A stretch of DNA of 64,000 bases from the NCBI GenBank assembly GCA_951217055.1, contig OX578278.1, positions 40,955,115 through 41,019,114 on the forward strand, written 5' to 3'. Numbering within the stretch: position 1 is the stretch's first letter; each line of letters starts with the position of its first letter. The notes under the pieces are model-generated. The model worked only from the letters and a program-made list of their open reading frames with translations, made no database searches and was not told the origin of the DNA. The position numbers and the translations under genes are program-made. Positions 12,849 through 63,678 of this stretch are shown here, in pieces. This stretch comes from Gerris lacustris (lineage: Eukaryota > Arthropoda > Insecta > Hemiptera > Gerridae).

Positions 12849-15254
12849 ATAGGATATATTTAAAAGTGTGTTCTCCCATCCGTGCGATACAATTTTTCTC
12901 GTTGGTTGTTAATGTATTTTATCGAACTTGGGAAAAATCTAGTTTCTATGATGAAAATATACAACTATATTTTAACTCCCCTGATTTTTAAATGGTAGAT
13001 CCCAAATTAATTTCTACCTGTTGTCTTCCTCACTTGCATATTGCGATTGTTTCGGATCGGAATTATTTCAGGTCAGCAACTTCAAAATATCCTTGACAGA
13101 AATACGTTTTAGGGTACCTTAGGCATTAATTTAAACCGTATGTGGAAATTTATTTTTGAATAAAAATTAATTTGACCCTACTGGGAATCGAAGCAGGTCC
13201 AAACAACCAAACTTGTAGTAGTATAGTTTAATGATAAGATGCGAAGAAGTCATAAGCCACATACATTTAGCAGGTTTTTTTTTCTAATTACTCTCTATCT
13301 CTTGAAACAAACTGCTGTAATTAATGTGCATATTCCAAAATTACGTGATCTAATTATATATGCAGTATAATTTAGATCGTATGGTAAAAATAACGAGACT
13401 TAGAGAACCCTGCTTTACGGCTCATTAGTCACACCTGTTAGACTTTACTTTGGCTTAAATCTTTTTAACATATTGCTGACCGATACATCTTTATTGCTTT
13501 TATACTCTTTGAAGAATAAAAATTGCTATTTCTTTTTTTATAAATGAAAATACAGCATTGTCACTGGAAATTTTATATTATTCTTTAATATATATTTTCT
13601 AACTAAGAGAACGACTGAACATTGAATACAGTATGCTGATAATATGCCAATCATTGTAAAAAACAATTAAGGTTATTATTTTTTTTATACACTAGCAAAC
13701 TCAAAAGTTCGTTTGAATTTAATAAAGTTGCATTGGACACAGACACCTTAAGCCTAAGCAATTTAACAAATCGGACGAGTTCGTTAACCAGCATAATCAG
13801 ACCAGACGTTTCAAGATGTCAGCTATTTAAAACTTTGTTTTAGCTATAACTTTTGAACAGGTTATAATTAGCCCATTGTTGGTCCCATATTAATTTAATA
13901 TTTTTACTCGTTCCTTTTTCTTCCGCGGATACAAAAACTTTTTTATCTCCAGAAGGGAGAAAAGGTGAACTATTAGTTAACAGGGAGGAAAGTTCCTCAT
14001 TTCACCCTGCCAGGCTGAACAGGGAGTAATGGAAAATAAGGGAATCATGAAGTCTCATAACTCCTTCCAGTTTTGCCTTAGATAAAGCACAAGTAAGTAA
14101 GGTTGGTGCTAAATACACAATTTCATTTAATAACGTTTGTAATGTCTTAATAAATAATGTCATCTTCAGATCTCATGTAACATCCACAACGGCTGTCATG
14201 GTGATTCAACAGTAAAACAAAGAAACAAGTTAAAAGTGAAATAGTAATTTCTAAATGTATAGATATATTAATTCATTATATTATCAGTTGTCAATGCTAT
14301 TTAATACACGACTCAGCTACCAGCTGATTTTCCCATATCTAATTTAAGTATTGAAATTAAAATAATTACTATCTATCTAATTTTAACGTGATTAAACTTA
14401 TTTTGAGAATTGTTAATATTATAATATTAATTTAATATTAATAGTATAACTATTTTTTTATTTTAAAATAAATATAAAATTTTTTACTTTTTTTCACTTT
14501 AAAATTAAAATCTTATTCAATTATTTTTTCTTCCTAATCTAGATCAAAAGTAGTACGTACATAGGGAGTAAAAATCAATTGTATCAGTCAGATTTAAAGA
14601 AAGAGGTAAAATTAAATAAATTATAGACAATATCGGGTTATAAAAGAAAAATACCATTAAAGTATGCGATCGAGCGCGAGGAAGCTATGTGCCAAAGTAA
14701 TTAGTATACTATTATACTGGACAGTGTGTCTTTATCCTTAATATAATAATGAAAAATAAACAGCAAGGAAGAATAAAGAAGGACATACTAGTTTATTTTT
14801 ATATAACCGCATGTAGAAGTATGTAAACATCAGATTGTGCGCGATCTGAATCGGAAACAAGAATGGCCTTAATATTTGGGTAAAGTATCTTACTCCGAAG
14901 CCTGCATGCACTGTTTACCTTGTGTCTGTTTTCGGAATCAGCGTACAATCTGGCCTTACCGTATCCTTACTGATTTTTTGCATTTCTCTACAGTTTTAAA
15001 TATCAAATATTAATCCTACAATGTGTATTTATCATTGCTTTTCAAGATCTAACTAACAAACCAATGCAACACTACACCTTCCATCCGATATCGGGCCAAT
15101 CCATCCGATACGTGTGTTCCTAGCCTAACCCTCTAATTCTCTATCATTTTTAACTACAATGTTCAATTCTCGCTTTGCTTTCGGATGAATATGAATTAGT
15201 TAGAGGGCGTCTTTTTGCAAATAATTTAGCAATGATTTCAATGCAATGTTTATA

Positions 15255-15259
<5 letters not shown>

Positions 15260-15295
<36 letters not shown>
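15260..15295 (+). repeat. 36-base A run
   Basis: A pure poly-A tract. It could be the tail of a retroposed sequence, but no element with clear ends precedes it. Confidence 0.95.
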
Positions 15296-15297
<2 letters not shown>

Positions 15298-15913
15298 TTA
15301 TGTACTGAAGACTATTTTATTAGTTTATCAGTAACTATACTCAAATTTCGGAGTCTGAACCACTCTTGTCGTACCCTCAGTTCAGTAAATAAACTAATTT
15401 TGTTTAGTTTAATGACATCATTGCTAAAGTCTTTGCAGCCATACGTCCCGAGTAATAGAGCTTTAAGTTTTATTTAAGGAGTTCTCTAATAGCTTGAGTA
15501 GGAATGTTTTGTGTGGATGTAGGAGTTTAATGAAGTTAAAAGGAGACAATGTGCCAAGACGAGTGTAAAGTTACACCATAGTCTGGTATGATGTGATATG
15601 GTGCAAGTAGATGGCTTTCACCCTCAATGGGCACAGCTCGCTGGATTCCTGTTCACTTTTACCCCTCTGTTTGAACGTAGCTAGATGCTTCATCCCCTCT
15701 ACATCTTCCCAGCCTTTCTCTTCCTATTCTTGTCTTCCTGGACTCTTCAACAACCTCGGTTTTGTTTCCTTGCACAAGGCACCCTGAGTTAGACGTGATC
15801 CCGTTGCTCATCCTCCACTGACTATCTTGGTTCTTGTTCTTGTTTTATTGCCCTTGTTTAGTGAAATCAAATAAAGAGCACAAAGTAACATAATGATAAC
15901 ATAAGCATTTATG

Positions 15914-16065
15914 ATAATGATAACATAATGAATTATTGAATGATTGATGAAAAATAAGACATCACAAGTTAATACTTTAGTTGTGATGTCTTATTTTTCA
16001 TCTATCATATATTATCAATAGTTAATTATCAATCATATATTATCAATAATTCATTATGTTATTAA
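15914..16065. repeat. foldback element with perfect 22-bp inner stem
   Basis: GATGAAAAATAAGACATCAC plus AA (15946-15967) is perfectly inverted at 15981-16002 across a 13-base loop. Outer arms (ataacataatgaattattga and its inverse, about 15919-15939 and 16043-16063) extend the fold. It is likely a MITE or a recent palindromic insertion. Confidence 0.75.
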
Positions 16066-16689
16066 TAGTTAATTTTTAATCAATAGTTTATTAAGTTATC
16101 AATAGTTTTCATTAAGATTTGCAAACCTTTAAGGACTAGGGACAGTAGACAGGCGATATTTTCAATGAACAGATCCATTACATTATTATTATTATTTAAA
16201 AAATTGTTTGCACACCAAAGAGACACAGCCTCATGCTCTTCCCCATTAGGAAAGGGCTCCTGCCTTTTGTCATTGTGTACTCTTTGATGTGAAAGCCACC
16301 TTAAAGTCTAGTTTACTCCTTGATACCTCGTTTTGATTGGCTATAGCCTGGCTATTTTTATTTTTGCTCTAACTTCACATTTATGTTTGGACGCGCGTTA
16401 TAAAACCACGTTACACAACAAAATCAGACCTTAATATAGTTGACAGTTGTCAATTTTTTACTTAAGGCAGGTATATCGAATCGAATAATATCGATACCTA
16501 TAAATAAGAGATGCCTAATAAATAAACAATTTAAAAATGATTTTTTTAAAGGCGTGTTTACCCTTGTAGATACTTCGTTCTCATTGTTTATAAACTGGCT
16601 TTGTGCCGTTCTTGTTTATTTGAAAAAGGAATAGTTATTTATGTAACTAGGCAACAAAATGGAATTTTGCTGACAAGTTTTTAAGTTTT

Positions 16690-16795
16690 AGTTCCGAGCC
16701 GAAGGCGAGGATAGGCTAAACAAATTTACTGCAGAGGCGAAGCCGAGGCAGGAAATTTACTATTTTACTGACGAGGCGAAGCCGAGTCAGGTATT
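16690..16795 (+). repeat. short repeats of GAGGCGAAGCCGAG
   Basis: Three related units (GAGCCGAAGGCGAGG, GAGGCGAAGCCGAGGCAGG, GAGGCGAAGCCGAGTCAGG) are spaced about 40-50 bases apart in AT-rich DNA. A related cgaggcacagccgagg occurs near 1228. Purpose unknown. Confidence 0.7.
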
Positions 16796-17864
16796 TAATA
16801 AAATTAAATTTGTAAAAAAAAGAAAGTTTGAGTCCTCAAGAAAACAAAACAAAGGCAAAACGAATTGAGTGTTGCCATTTTTTTTTTATTAATAGCTGTT
16901 TATTATCTCAATTTTTAGCGATATTTTAAAATAACAATTGTTAAATAATAAAATTTGTTTCTATACACTATAAAGCCGCATGGCTAACTGACTCACTCAC
17001 TCACTGACATTAATGTTTACCCACTTCCAGAAGAGCTAGAGACTTCAAAATAAGTATAAAAAGTTTACTTTTCCCACTCCTTCCCCCCCTAAAAAAATAA
17101 AAATGGCCGACTTGATTTTTAAGCTGTTTTTGGGCTTATTGCAGCTAAACGGTAATTCGTATTGGAAAACGGATAGCACCAGCGGTAACTGATTTTAAAA
17201 GATCTACAACTTTGGTTCTATGATTTTTTTCGTATCTCTATCGGTTGTACCCTAAATGCTGATAACTTTGGATATTTTTTTGTTTTTATTTTTTCAATTG
17301 TTTCACTTGTAAGGCCATATTTTTTTTACAATTGTAGGCCGATTTTATTTCTGATTGGGGCGCTTAAATCTCACGCTAATGCTCTTTAAATTGAGTATAT
17401 TTTATTTTATTAGTTCTTCCTACTTGCTGAGAACTTGAGAGTAAACTTTTTCCCGTGTACCGTGTCACGTGACCACTTTTTTTGGTTTTTAATATTGTGT
17501 CGTAAATCATTTAAAAGGTCATGATTTGTACATTAAACCTATTTTATTTGTTTATTTTTTAAAAATTTTGTACACGTACTTTTGTACCGATTTATAATTT
17601 TGTTGTAGGTTAAAGGGTTTAAATAATTATTTGCTATTAGGTTTTTTATTTATATTTATTTATTAGTTAAATCAATGCCCTTTTGTATTGTTTGTTTTTT
17701 AAAAATATAATTTTGGTACCCAGAGAGTACAGGAGTACAAAAGACAAAATTTGTAAGTGTAAAAAAAAGTGTAAAATCGTTTATAATATAATATGATGTA
17801 TATCGTTGTAAAGCTTTTGAATAGTAGGTTAATTTCTTTTCATTCAATTTTGTGGTTTTTTTTT

Positions 17865-17876
17865 GGGGGGGGGGGG
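17865..17876 (+). repeat. 12-base G run
   Basis: A pure G tract after a T run. It is one of several in the window. Confidence 0.9.
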
Positions 17877-18068
17877 CAAAATTGAAAAACTGTTTATATA
17901 GCGGTTTTTACGTGTTGTTTGCTGTGTTATTTGTTTATTAAATTATGTCCGATATTCCCATCCCCTCCCGTCACTCCTGTTATCCCACATTACTCAATCC
18001 CCTCTATAATTCCACAGTCAATCGCTTTCTTACTTTGCACTGTTAGTTTACTTAGTCATTTTTAGACT

Positions 18069-18194
18069 ATGAATAATTATAACTGTATTATTAACCCACC
18101 TCCTAAAACATTACCAGATCTTACAAGTACCAACTACTATACAAGTGCCTGGCCACTCGACGGGCAAAGGCTGGCCGCAGGCCAGCCAAGACCG
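18069..18194 (+). CDS. candidate first coding exon of unknown protein (low confidence)
   Basis: ATG at 18069 opens 42 codons ending in CCG followed by a strong donor, GTGAGT. The peptide runs MNNYNCIINPPPKTLPDLTS to WPLDGQRLAAGQPRP, with a Pro-rich start and GC-richer end. The exon ends on a full codon, whereas kinase exon a needs one incoming base, so direct splicing to it would be out of frame. It could be the 5' end of an old retroelement, or a chance ORF. Confidence 0.25.
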
Positions 18195-21100
18195 GTGAGT
18201 TTTATTACTATAATTATTTGTTATTTTCAGAAAAGATATAAATATTAAGCAGAATAATACGCTTAAATATAAAAAATTAACAATGTGGGAGTGTTTATAA
18301 CCTGCGATGTAGTAACCTTTTTGTAGGAAAATTTAGTATAAGTGTTACAGCCTGTTTGATATTTTGCTGACACTTTATTATTTTGCTGCGTGTTTTTTTG
18401 ACATGTTACAAAAGAATCAAGATAAAGGACATTGCGCAGATTGAAAACAGTACAGCAATGCTTAATTTTGCTGCCGTGAGTAATAGATAAATATTTTTTC
18501 CGAAACATCGGTAAATACACTATTTTGTACAAACGTATAATTTATTGTAAAACAAACAATGTGCTCAATTTTAGTGTACAAAAGACTTTATTCGATTCAC
18601 ACTCAGTTCACGCAATCGCCATCGTAATATTTTCGAAACTGAAATTAACTTCTAAAGTGATAAATTTATTTGTTTAAAAAGGTCAAAATTAAAATGAATT
18701 AGATATGTAGAAACAAAGGCTGTGACCTCGATACGTGGAACATTGGGTTCACACTAAGCCGCGAACTAGTACCCAACCTCTTATTTCAAATAACAAAATA
18801 AGCTGATTTAATCCATTTCATGTTTTAAAATAAATACTAAAATAGGTAAGAAATCTACTCATACTATCCCATGTACAAAACTTCCTCCGTGACATTCCCC
18901 AAACATCGTTAACTTTTCCATAAATATAATCACTTTGTGTGTTTTCCCATCTGCGTAGTAGTTGTGGGGGTATTTTGTATTGTACTATTCAACAAATGTT
19001 ATTGCATATAATTTAAATTGTATTAAATTATTTTTTTCTTCTTACAAAATGAAAATGAAAACATCAGCTGTTACTAAAACTTAAAAATTGAAAATGTAAA
19101 CAGCTGTTATGAAAAAGGAAGGGAGATAAACCATAACCAATGATAACAAATGTGGGGACCCGAGAAAAATTAATCCGCCAAACGTGGATTAAACTACCCT
19201 GGGTCTCTATTTGTTTATATATTTAAATTAATATTTATTTATTTAAATTTGACCCACTTCTCGACTAGGTACTTGAAAAGCCAAATCTTGTACTGAGTAT
19301 GTATTTCCGATGACAGTGCAACAATCAGCTGTTAGAAGTACAAAAGCGTTGTATTAGCAGATAAATCTAAATCTAAATTATTATAAAATTTATATTATAT
19401 CTATAAATGTTTATAGTTCATACTTAAATACAGTAAAACTTTAAAAAAATCAATCAAGATTACTTATTTAGTACTATATATTTCCAATAACAATATTTAT
19501 AATTTGTAAGACTCTCTCGATCTTAAAAATAAAAACAATAAATTATATGTGTAATTACAAAATAATTATAAGTGGGAGGCACTCTTAATTTTTTAAAAAA
19601 AAAAATATTTTAGAATAATAATATTAAATATTTGTCAAGGATAAATGTTTCGATAAGAACTAAATATAGAAAAGAAAGATAACATTTAAATTTAAAAAGA
19701 AACATTTGTTGAAAATATTTAATTTATCTTAATACCAATGTATTAAATGATTTTTTTTTATGATGATAGTAGTGAAATATTAAATTTATGTGATGTGAAC
19801 GAAGGGTAAATAAAAGTTAGTATATTGAAGACTAGTGTGTTAATATTACAACAAGAGATATGTGTTATCAGCAGCTGTGAAGACCAGTGATAGCGCCGTT
19901 CTTATTTTAAATAACATTTTTAACTTTCCTTTTTTTGTTTTAACATTTCTGTAATATTAGGTCACGACATTATTTTTAAGAAATTAATACTTATCATATA
20001 TTATTATGTATCATTAATTAAGCATCACTATATTGTTAAAGACAGTTTTAATTTTTTTTTCAAATGGAATTATTCTGTAGTATGTGGTTGGAGGTAAAAG
20101 TATTAGTGATTTAAATAAAATCAATGAGTAGGTATTGAAAATAAGCAGTTTTGATTTTTTACTTTCTCATAAACGTAGTTTGTATGTAGAATATATTACT
20201 CTGGTGTGAAGAGGTGTAAATCAGGTATTATTTAAGTATCATTTAAGTATAATTTAGTATCAGTATCGTTAAATATAATTCCAGTTATCATTTAAGTATC
20301 AGTATTATTAAATATAATTTTTATGTATTATTCAGAATCGTTATGTATATGAGAAAGTTTTGTGTTAATTCTAAAATATATCCATTTACATACGAATTTG
20401 ACAATATGAGTAGTTTTTCTGGAAAAATTCTAGTTGTTTTATTTAGGAAACCTCAACGGGTAATTATTGTGATTAGATTATATGCGGCGTTAGTTGCATG
20501 TGTTGAGAAGTCGAGTGGTTAAAATTTTTCCCCACCGAATTATTTTAATTGTTTAGTTTAGTAAAGTAACATTTAATTCACTTTAAATAGAATGAAATTT
20601 TTACACACTATAACAATACAAATTTACACAATACTGTAAAAATACATTATACTTTTTCCCCGCTAAAAAAAGTGATATAAATAAACTTATCAATGCTCTA
20701 ACATATCTATTTTTATTGTAAATTCTGATAAAATATTCAGTAATAATTAAATCTCACCAGAAAAACCACGAATGGAAAACACTTGAGTAAGTAATTATGT
20801 ACTTATATACTATGAGACAATTTAGTACGAACAGTATCGGATAGATTTTTTATTTCTATAAAAATACAAAAAAATTATAAATATGTATTCAAATATCTCT
20901 TTTATAATGTATATATTATGTATGTATAAGTATTTAAATGTTTTTGTCTAAAGAATAAAAGTCAAAATTACTTCAAGATACAGGCATATTTTAAAAAGTG
21001 TTGTCAATCCGTAATCTTAAAGTTTTTAATTCATACTACTGATATATATATTTGTTGGTTATTTTTAATAGTCGAATTTATTATCAAGGTTATAAGTTGT

Positions 21101-21321
21101 TATAAATTATTTCATGTTATACTGTTATGTTTTATTAGTTACTGTATTTATTGTTATATATTTTGCTCAGAGCAACTCTAACAACGGTCTTTGACCATGT
21201 TAGTTCTGCTGCCTAGATTTGCATATTTGTTTCTTTGCAATTATTAATGGAATTAAAGGCACATTTATTATTATTATTATTATCATTATTATTTATTATT
21301 CATTTATTTATTTACTGTTTG

Positions 21322-21346
21322 AAAAAAAAAAAAAAAAAAAAAAAAA
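21322..21346 (+). repeat. 25-base A run
   Basis: A poly-A tract following TTA/TTTA repeats. No element with clear ends was found. Confidence 0.95.
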
Positions 21347-22226
21347 GATTTGTAATCAATGCCTTTTCTTTTCGTCTTTATTTTAAAACGATTCACAGTT
21401 GTATCTCCTTTTTATTTTATTTTACTTATTTTTTTTTTAAAGAGACAAGTGGAGTTTGAGATGCTTTGATAAGAGACAAAAGGGCTCAAAGTTTTTTCCA
21501 AGTCGGTAGACAAGTTTGGTTGAGATTTGGTTGATATGAAAGTAAAGAAGAGTTTAAAGGACTTAGTCAACCTAAGTTGATTCTTTAGTGTTTCTTAGAA
21601 CTAAGCCATCAACCATCAACCTCAAGAAATCAAGTTCCCTTTGGCCTAGCAACTTGTACATTATTGATCTGCTTGATTCCAAGCTTTTTTTAATCTACTT
21701 TTTCTCTAAAATATTTTATTCTTTTCTTTTTTTAGTTTTATTCTAGCTTTTACTGAAAACTGACGAAAGTTTTTGTTTTTGAAATAAAACAAAATGATTA
21801 CGTGTTTCCTTATTAATAATAGTTTTTAAAAAACTTTCGTGATTGTTGTTTATTTTTTTTTGTTCAAATTTATTTGAAGACAATTTCATTTTTTTTAGTA
21901 CATTCTAAATATTTTCTTTCTCACACCACCAAGTATAATATATTAAATAATATTTCGATAAATTTCAGGACTGGAAATTATTATTAAGAATTAGATTCTA
22001 AATTGATGAAAAATTATTTTTAATGTTATAAGATACGTTTTCATATTTATAAAAATTAAATTTATTCTAGACATTGAGGATTTTATGGGTACGTTAGATT
22101 TTATATGTATGTTAGATTTTATAGGTACGTTTATCTTAGAAGTTAAAACGTAAAAATAAATAAATTTTTAAAATAAAATTTAATATTATGTCGGATGTCA
22201 TTATTTTGTCACCTAGAGTTTATATG

Positions 22227-22410
22227 AAGCCGGCCATTCACGTTGCGGTATACCTGATAAGTAAACCTGTACAGGTAAACCGGAGCGTGTGTGCATAACA
22301 TAACTGTGCAGTTATGTCGTAATGTGATAACTCTCATGCGCCGGTGTTCCTCTACAGGTTATCTGTACAGCTTTACCTGTCAGGTATACCGAAACGTGTA
22401 TGGCCGGCTT
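22227..22410. mobile_element. 184-bp MITE-like element with 31-bp inverted ends
   Basis: AAGCCGGCCATTCACGTTGC and the following GGTATACCTGA are mirrored at 22380-22410 with 2 mismatches in 31. The interior has further self-complementary words (CCTGTACAGGTAA, TAACTGTGCAGTTA). No coding capacity. Target duplication is not evident (tatatg on the left, aagatt on the right), so the superfamily is open. Confidence 0.75.
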
Positions 22411-22439
22411 AAGATTTGACGTGTAAGTTGATTTAATTT

Positions 22440-22790
22440 ATAATGTATAAAGCTAGGCCCACATTGGTCATACAGCACGGTAAGCGTCGCTTGGCCTACG
22501 TGTGGATGGTGGATTTGACGCTTGTGAAAGAGCTGGTAGAGGTTGGAGCTGGCCTTGGCCAACTGGCGATTGCCGAATTTTATGGCCAATCGAACGAGCA
22601 TTTGCAATCGTTCGAACGAATGGATTTTCCATCATTGGTCATAAGTCGATTAGCTTGTTCGATCTTGTAATCTCATTATATCCTTTCTCGCTTACTCGGT
22701 CTTCGGTCGAAAGAGTGTTTGTGTTTTGTAACACGTTTTCAGATAGACCGAACGGTTAAAAATAAGCCCTGACTTGTTAGTTACAAGTAG
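22440..22790. other. GC-richer repeat-like stretch, unassigned
   Basis: It starts immediately after the 184-bp foldback. It has cacattggtcatacagcacgg and ggcctacgtgtggatgg wording. Three overlapping short open frames on both strands (22380-22607, 22443-22670, 22502-22759) cannot all be genes and none resembles a known domain. It may be part of a larger non-autonomous element. Confidence 0.35.
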
Positions 22791-24080
22791 CGATGTGTAA
22801 ATTGACCGAGAATGTTGGATCACGGCTTTATTATCGTTGTGATGTGGATATGCTTTTAAATTATTGTTACAATTATTATATTATTTATTTAACTATGACT
22901 TTTCTTATTAAATTTATCTTTTTTAAGTGAGCAATATCATTTATCATTTATAGGTATTATTCTAAGTAATAACTAAGCAATTTTCAAACCTTTTCTGGTT
23001 TAATTAAGTGATTTTGTAATAAATCAAATATAAATAAAGAAGTAAAATTAATGAAAGGAACAAGGTTAAGATCAAGGATTGGGACAAGCCGCGACAAAGG
23101 CGTAATTTTCTCTGCTTCCTAGCATCCTTGGAAAAGAACATGGCGGATTCGGCCTTTGCGCCACTGGTTTGTCTTTACGTCTTGTGTAGTTACTATAGGT
23201 ATGACGATGAGCGCGCTCCTGTGGGAAGTGTGGGTAGGATGAGAACTATAGTATGACCCAGTGAGAGTGAAGGTTGTATTACTACTAGACCTTTACCAGG
23301 GTCACTCTCCTGTACTCCAGAGGTCGCCACTGACCAACTACTAAATTTTATGAATTGCCAATTTGATTTTTTGGAATCTTTTATACATATAGCACTGCAT
23401 TGTGTGACTACGACTACCATGTACTTGAAGTTCTTTAAATACAAAGGCAAGTTATTAGTCCAGAAAGTTATTGATCGCCACTGATCAAATAAAAACTTAC
23501 TTATTGCTAATAGTTTAAAATAAACTACATCATTACTAACAAGTATTTAACTTTTTTTTTTAACAAGAACTTTTAAACGTTTTGTATGTATGCAACTTCA
23601 GTATATCAACATTCAACCAATATATCAACCATGGACTCGCATGCTTTGCCACAGAGAAATTTAATATTTATTAATTTCTAACAAGCATTTCTTGGATTAG
23701 CTTAATTAACATGTTTGTCTGCTAAAGTTCTTCAGATTCAAATGTATTCAGTACAGAGATAATCGCCACTGATCAACTACACATATATTCATAAAACTGT
23801 TAACTTTCTTCACCAAAGGCTCTCTAGTTTTTACATATCTTTAAATGTCAATTGTACCAATTTAATATTCGCCACTGTGGTAATTTAAAATTAGCATTAT
23901 CGGAAATGCTAGCAAACATATACAAGTATTCATAGCTCTTGAAAAACTAACTGCACCCTGATAGAGGTCCTTAATAGAAATTAGTCTGTGGCAAACCCAA
24001 GACGTTTTCAGGGATACCAAGGCTACCAAGTAACTCTTTATAACTAAATCTTATTTTTAATTTTACTTTTTTTGTTACAG

Positions 24081-61908
<37,828 letters not shown>

Positions 61909-62547
61909 GTAAGTCTATATTTAGATTTAATTTTTAGAAAGAAAAAGTTTATATATTTATATTACTGAAAATCAATGACTTTTAATTGAATTAAAAAGGT
62001 TAAAATCTCTAGGTATTTCCATTAAATTATTCTACACTGATGATCATATTATTTTATATGTAAGGCCAATTCCTCTCATCATGGTTGAACTGCAACCTGG
62101 GTTTGTTCTTTTGACCTTACATTATGTTTCACACAGATGATCTCATAGGGTAGATTTGTAAAGTGTTTGATTCTCCGTCCTGTTATAACCTGTTAAAAAA
62201 AGTATAATAATAGAAAAGTAAACCTAGAATCTCAGGTCTATATCTAAGAATCTAAGTATAAATCATAAGTTAATCATTGGAATGATAGGCTATATATATA
62301 GATGTATGACAATATTTTATTAATCTAATGTGTTTATCAAGAAGTAAAAGAAACTAAATCTAAATTAATAATAAAAGTAAAATATTCATTACTAATAATA
62401 TAAATAGTATAAAAAGGAAGATAAAACGGTTGGGGGGTTTCTTCCTAAAAGTAGGTTTTTTTTTCACGATTAAATTATTTGCCAAAGGTTTGAGGGATCT
62501 CAGGTTGAAAAGGGGTTTTTGATGAAGGCAGACAGGGTCATGGGGTC

Positions 62548-62562
62548 GGGGGGGGGGGGGGG
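62548..62562 (+). repeat. 15-base G run
   Basis: A pure G tract following ggtcatggggtc. Confidence 0.9.
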
Positions 62563-63578
62563 AGATATTATTCGACTTCTAAGCGAAATCCCCCAGAGAA
62601 AGAAATAAGCCAGGTGTATTTCACAGAACTCTACTCTATAATACATAAACTGTGTATTACATAAAATATACAAGAAATACAGACTGACTGAAATATTTAC
62701 ATACAAAAACATACAGAATGAAATATTCTTTAAAAGCAGATACGCATTCAAAATGGTATAATTAAAATATGTAAATTTTAATTTAATCTGGCAAATTTAT
62801 CAATTTGTTTCTTTTTGACTTCAATGTACTAAACTAATGATAATGCCTTTCTACGTACATAGCTTAAACTAAAAATTATGAAATTGAACTTTTTTTTAAA
62901 TTTAGTTTTTTTCCCCGTCGGGGAGAATTATTTTACACTTTTTTTTTTCCATTTATCATTTACATTTTATTGTAGTAATTAAGCATTTAGTTGGAAGAAG
63001 TTAAGAATGACCGGCGACACAGCGACGCTAGGTGCGGTTTGGGACGCTGGCGCTGTCAATGTGAAGGTGAAAGTTAGCCGTCCATATAAACTAGGCCACT
63101 GTTGCCAATTCAACTAGGAACAACTTTTTTTCTAATAAACTAATAATACCCGAAAACAAAAACTACTAAGACCATCACAAGTCTACATCTAGTTAAATTA
63201 TAAATTAATTAGCAAGTTCAAACGAAATCGTGCTTCAAAACTCATCTAATTTAGTTGTATGAAAATTATTTTTTAAAAAATTGAATGATTCATTTGAAAT
63301 AATCTAGATGATTTTTTTTTTTTTCCTACCAAAAAGGTTAAAAGGACAACACTGATAAATAAAAGTTCAAATATTTGACGCTATTGTTTTTTATTTTTGT
63401 AGAAATGTTGTCATTGGGCTGGAAATGTTTAGATAAACTCTTCTTGTTTTTACATCACTTTATTTTAGGTTTTTCCGAGTTTATATATTGGAAAGATAGA
63501 CAAAAATGAAATGTATCAGCTTGACTGCTTTCCAATAGTTTATTTTATCGTGCAAGTGTTTATAAAACTATTAAAGAC

Positions 63579-63581
<3 letters not shown>

Positions 63582-63677
<96 letters not shown>

Positions 63678-63678
63678 A
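63582..63678. repeat. (TA)n(TG)n microsatellite
   Basis: About 79 bases of TA then about 18 of TG, followed by a second short TA tract near 63722-63740. Confidence 0.97.

Noticed and set aside
22380..22759. Overlapping open frames of 75-85 aa on both strands
   Set aside because: Stop-poor only because the stretch is GC-richer and repeat-like; neither strand shows a recognisable domain or splice context.
63005..63085. GC-richer patch after kinase exon e, tested as the next kinase exon
   Set aside because: None of its frames gives the expected WWSLG-type alpha-F sequence, and no fitting splice borders are present.
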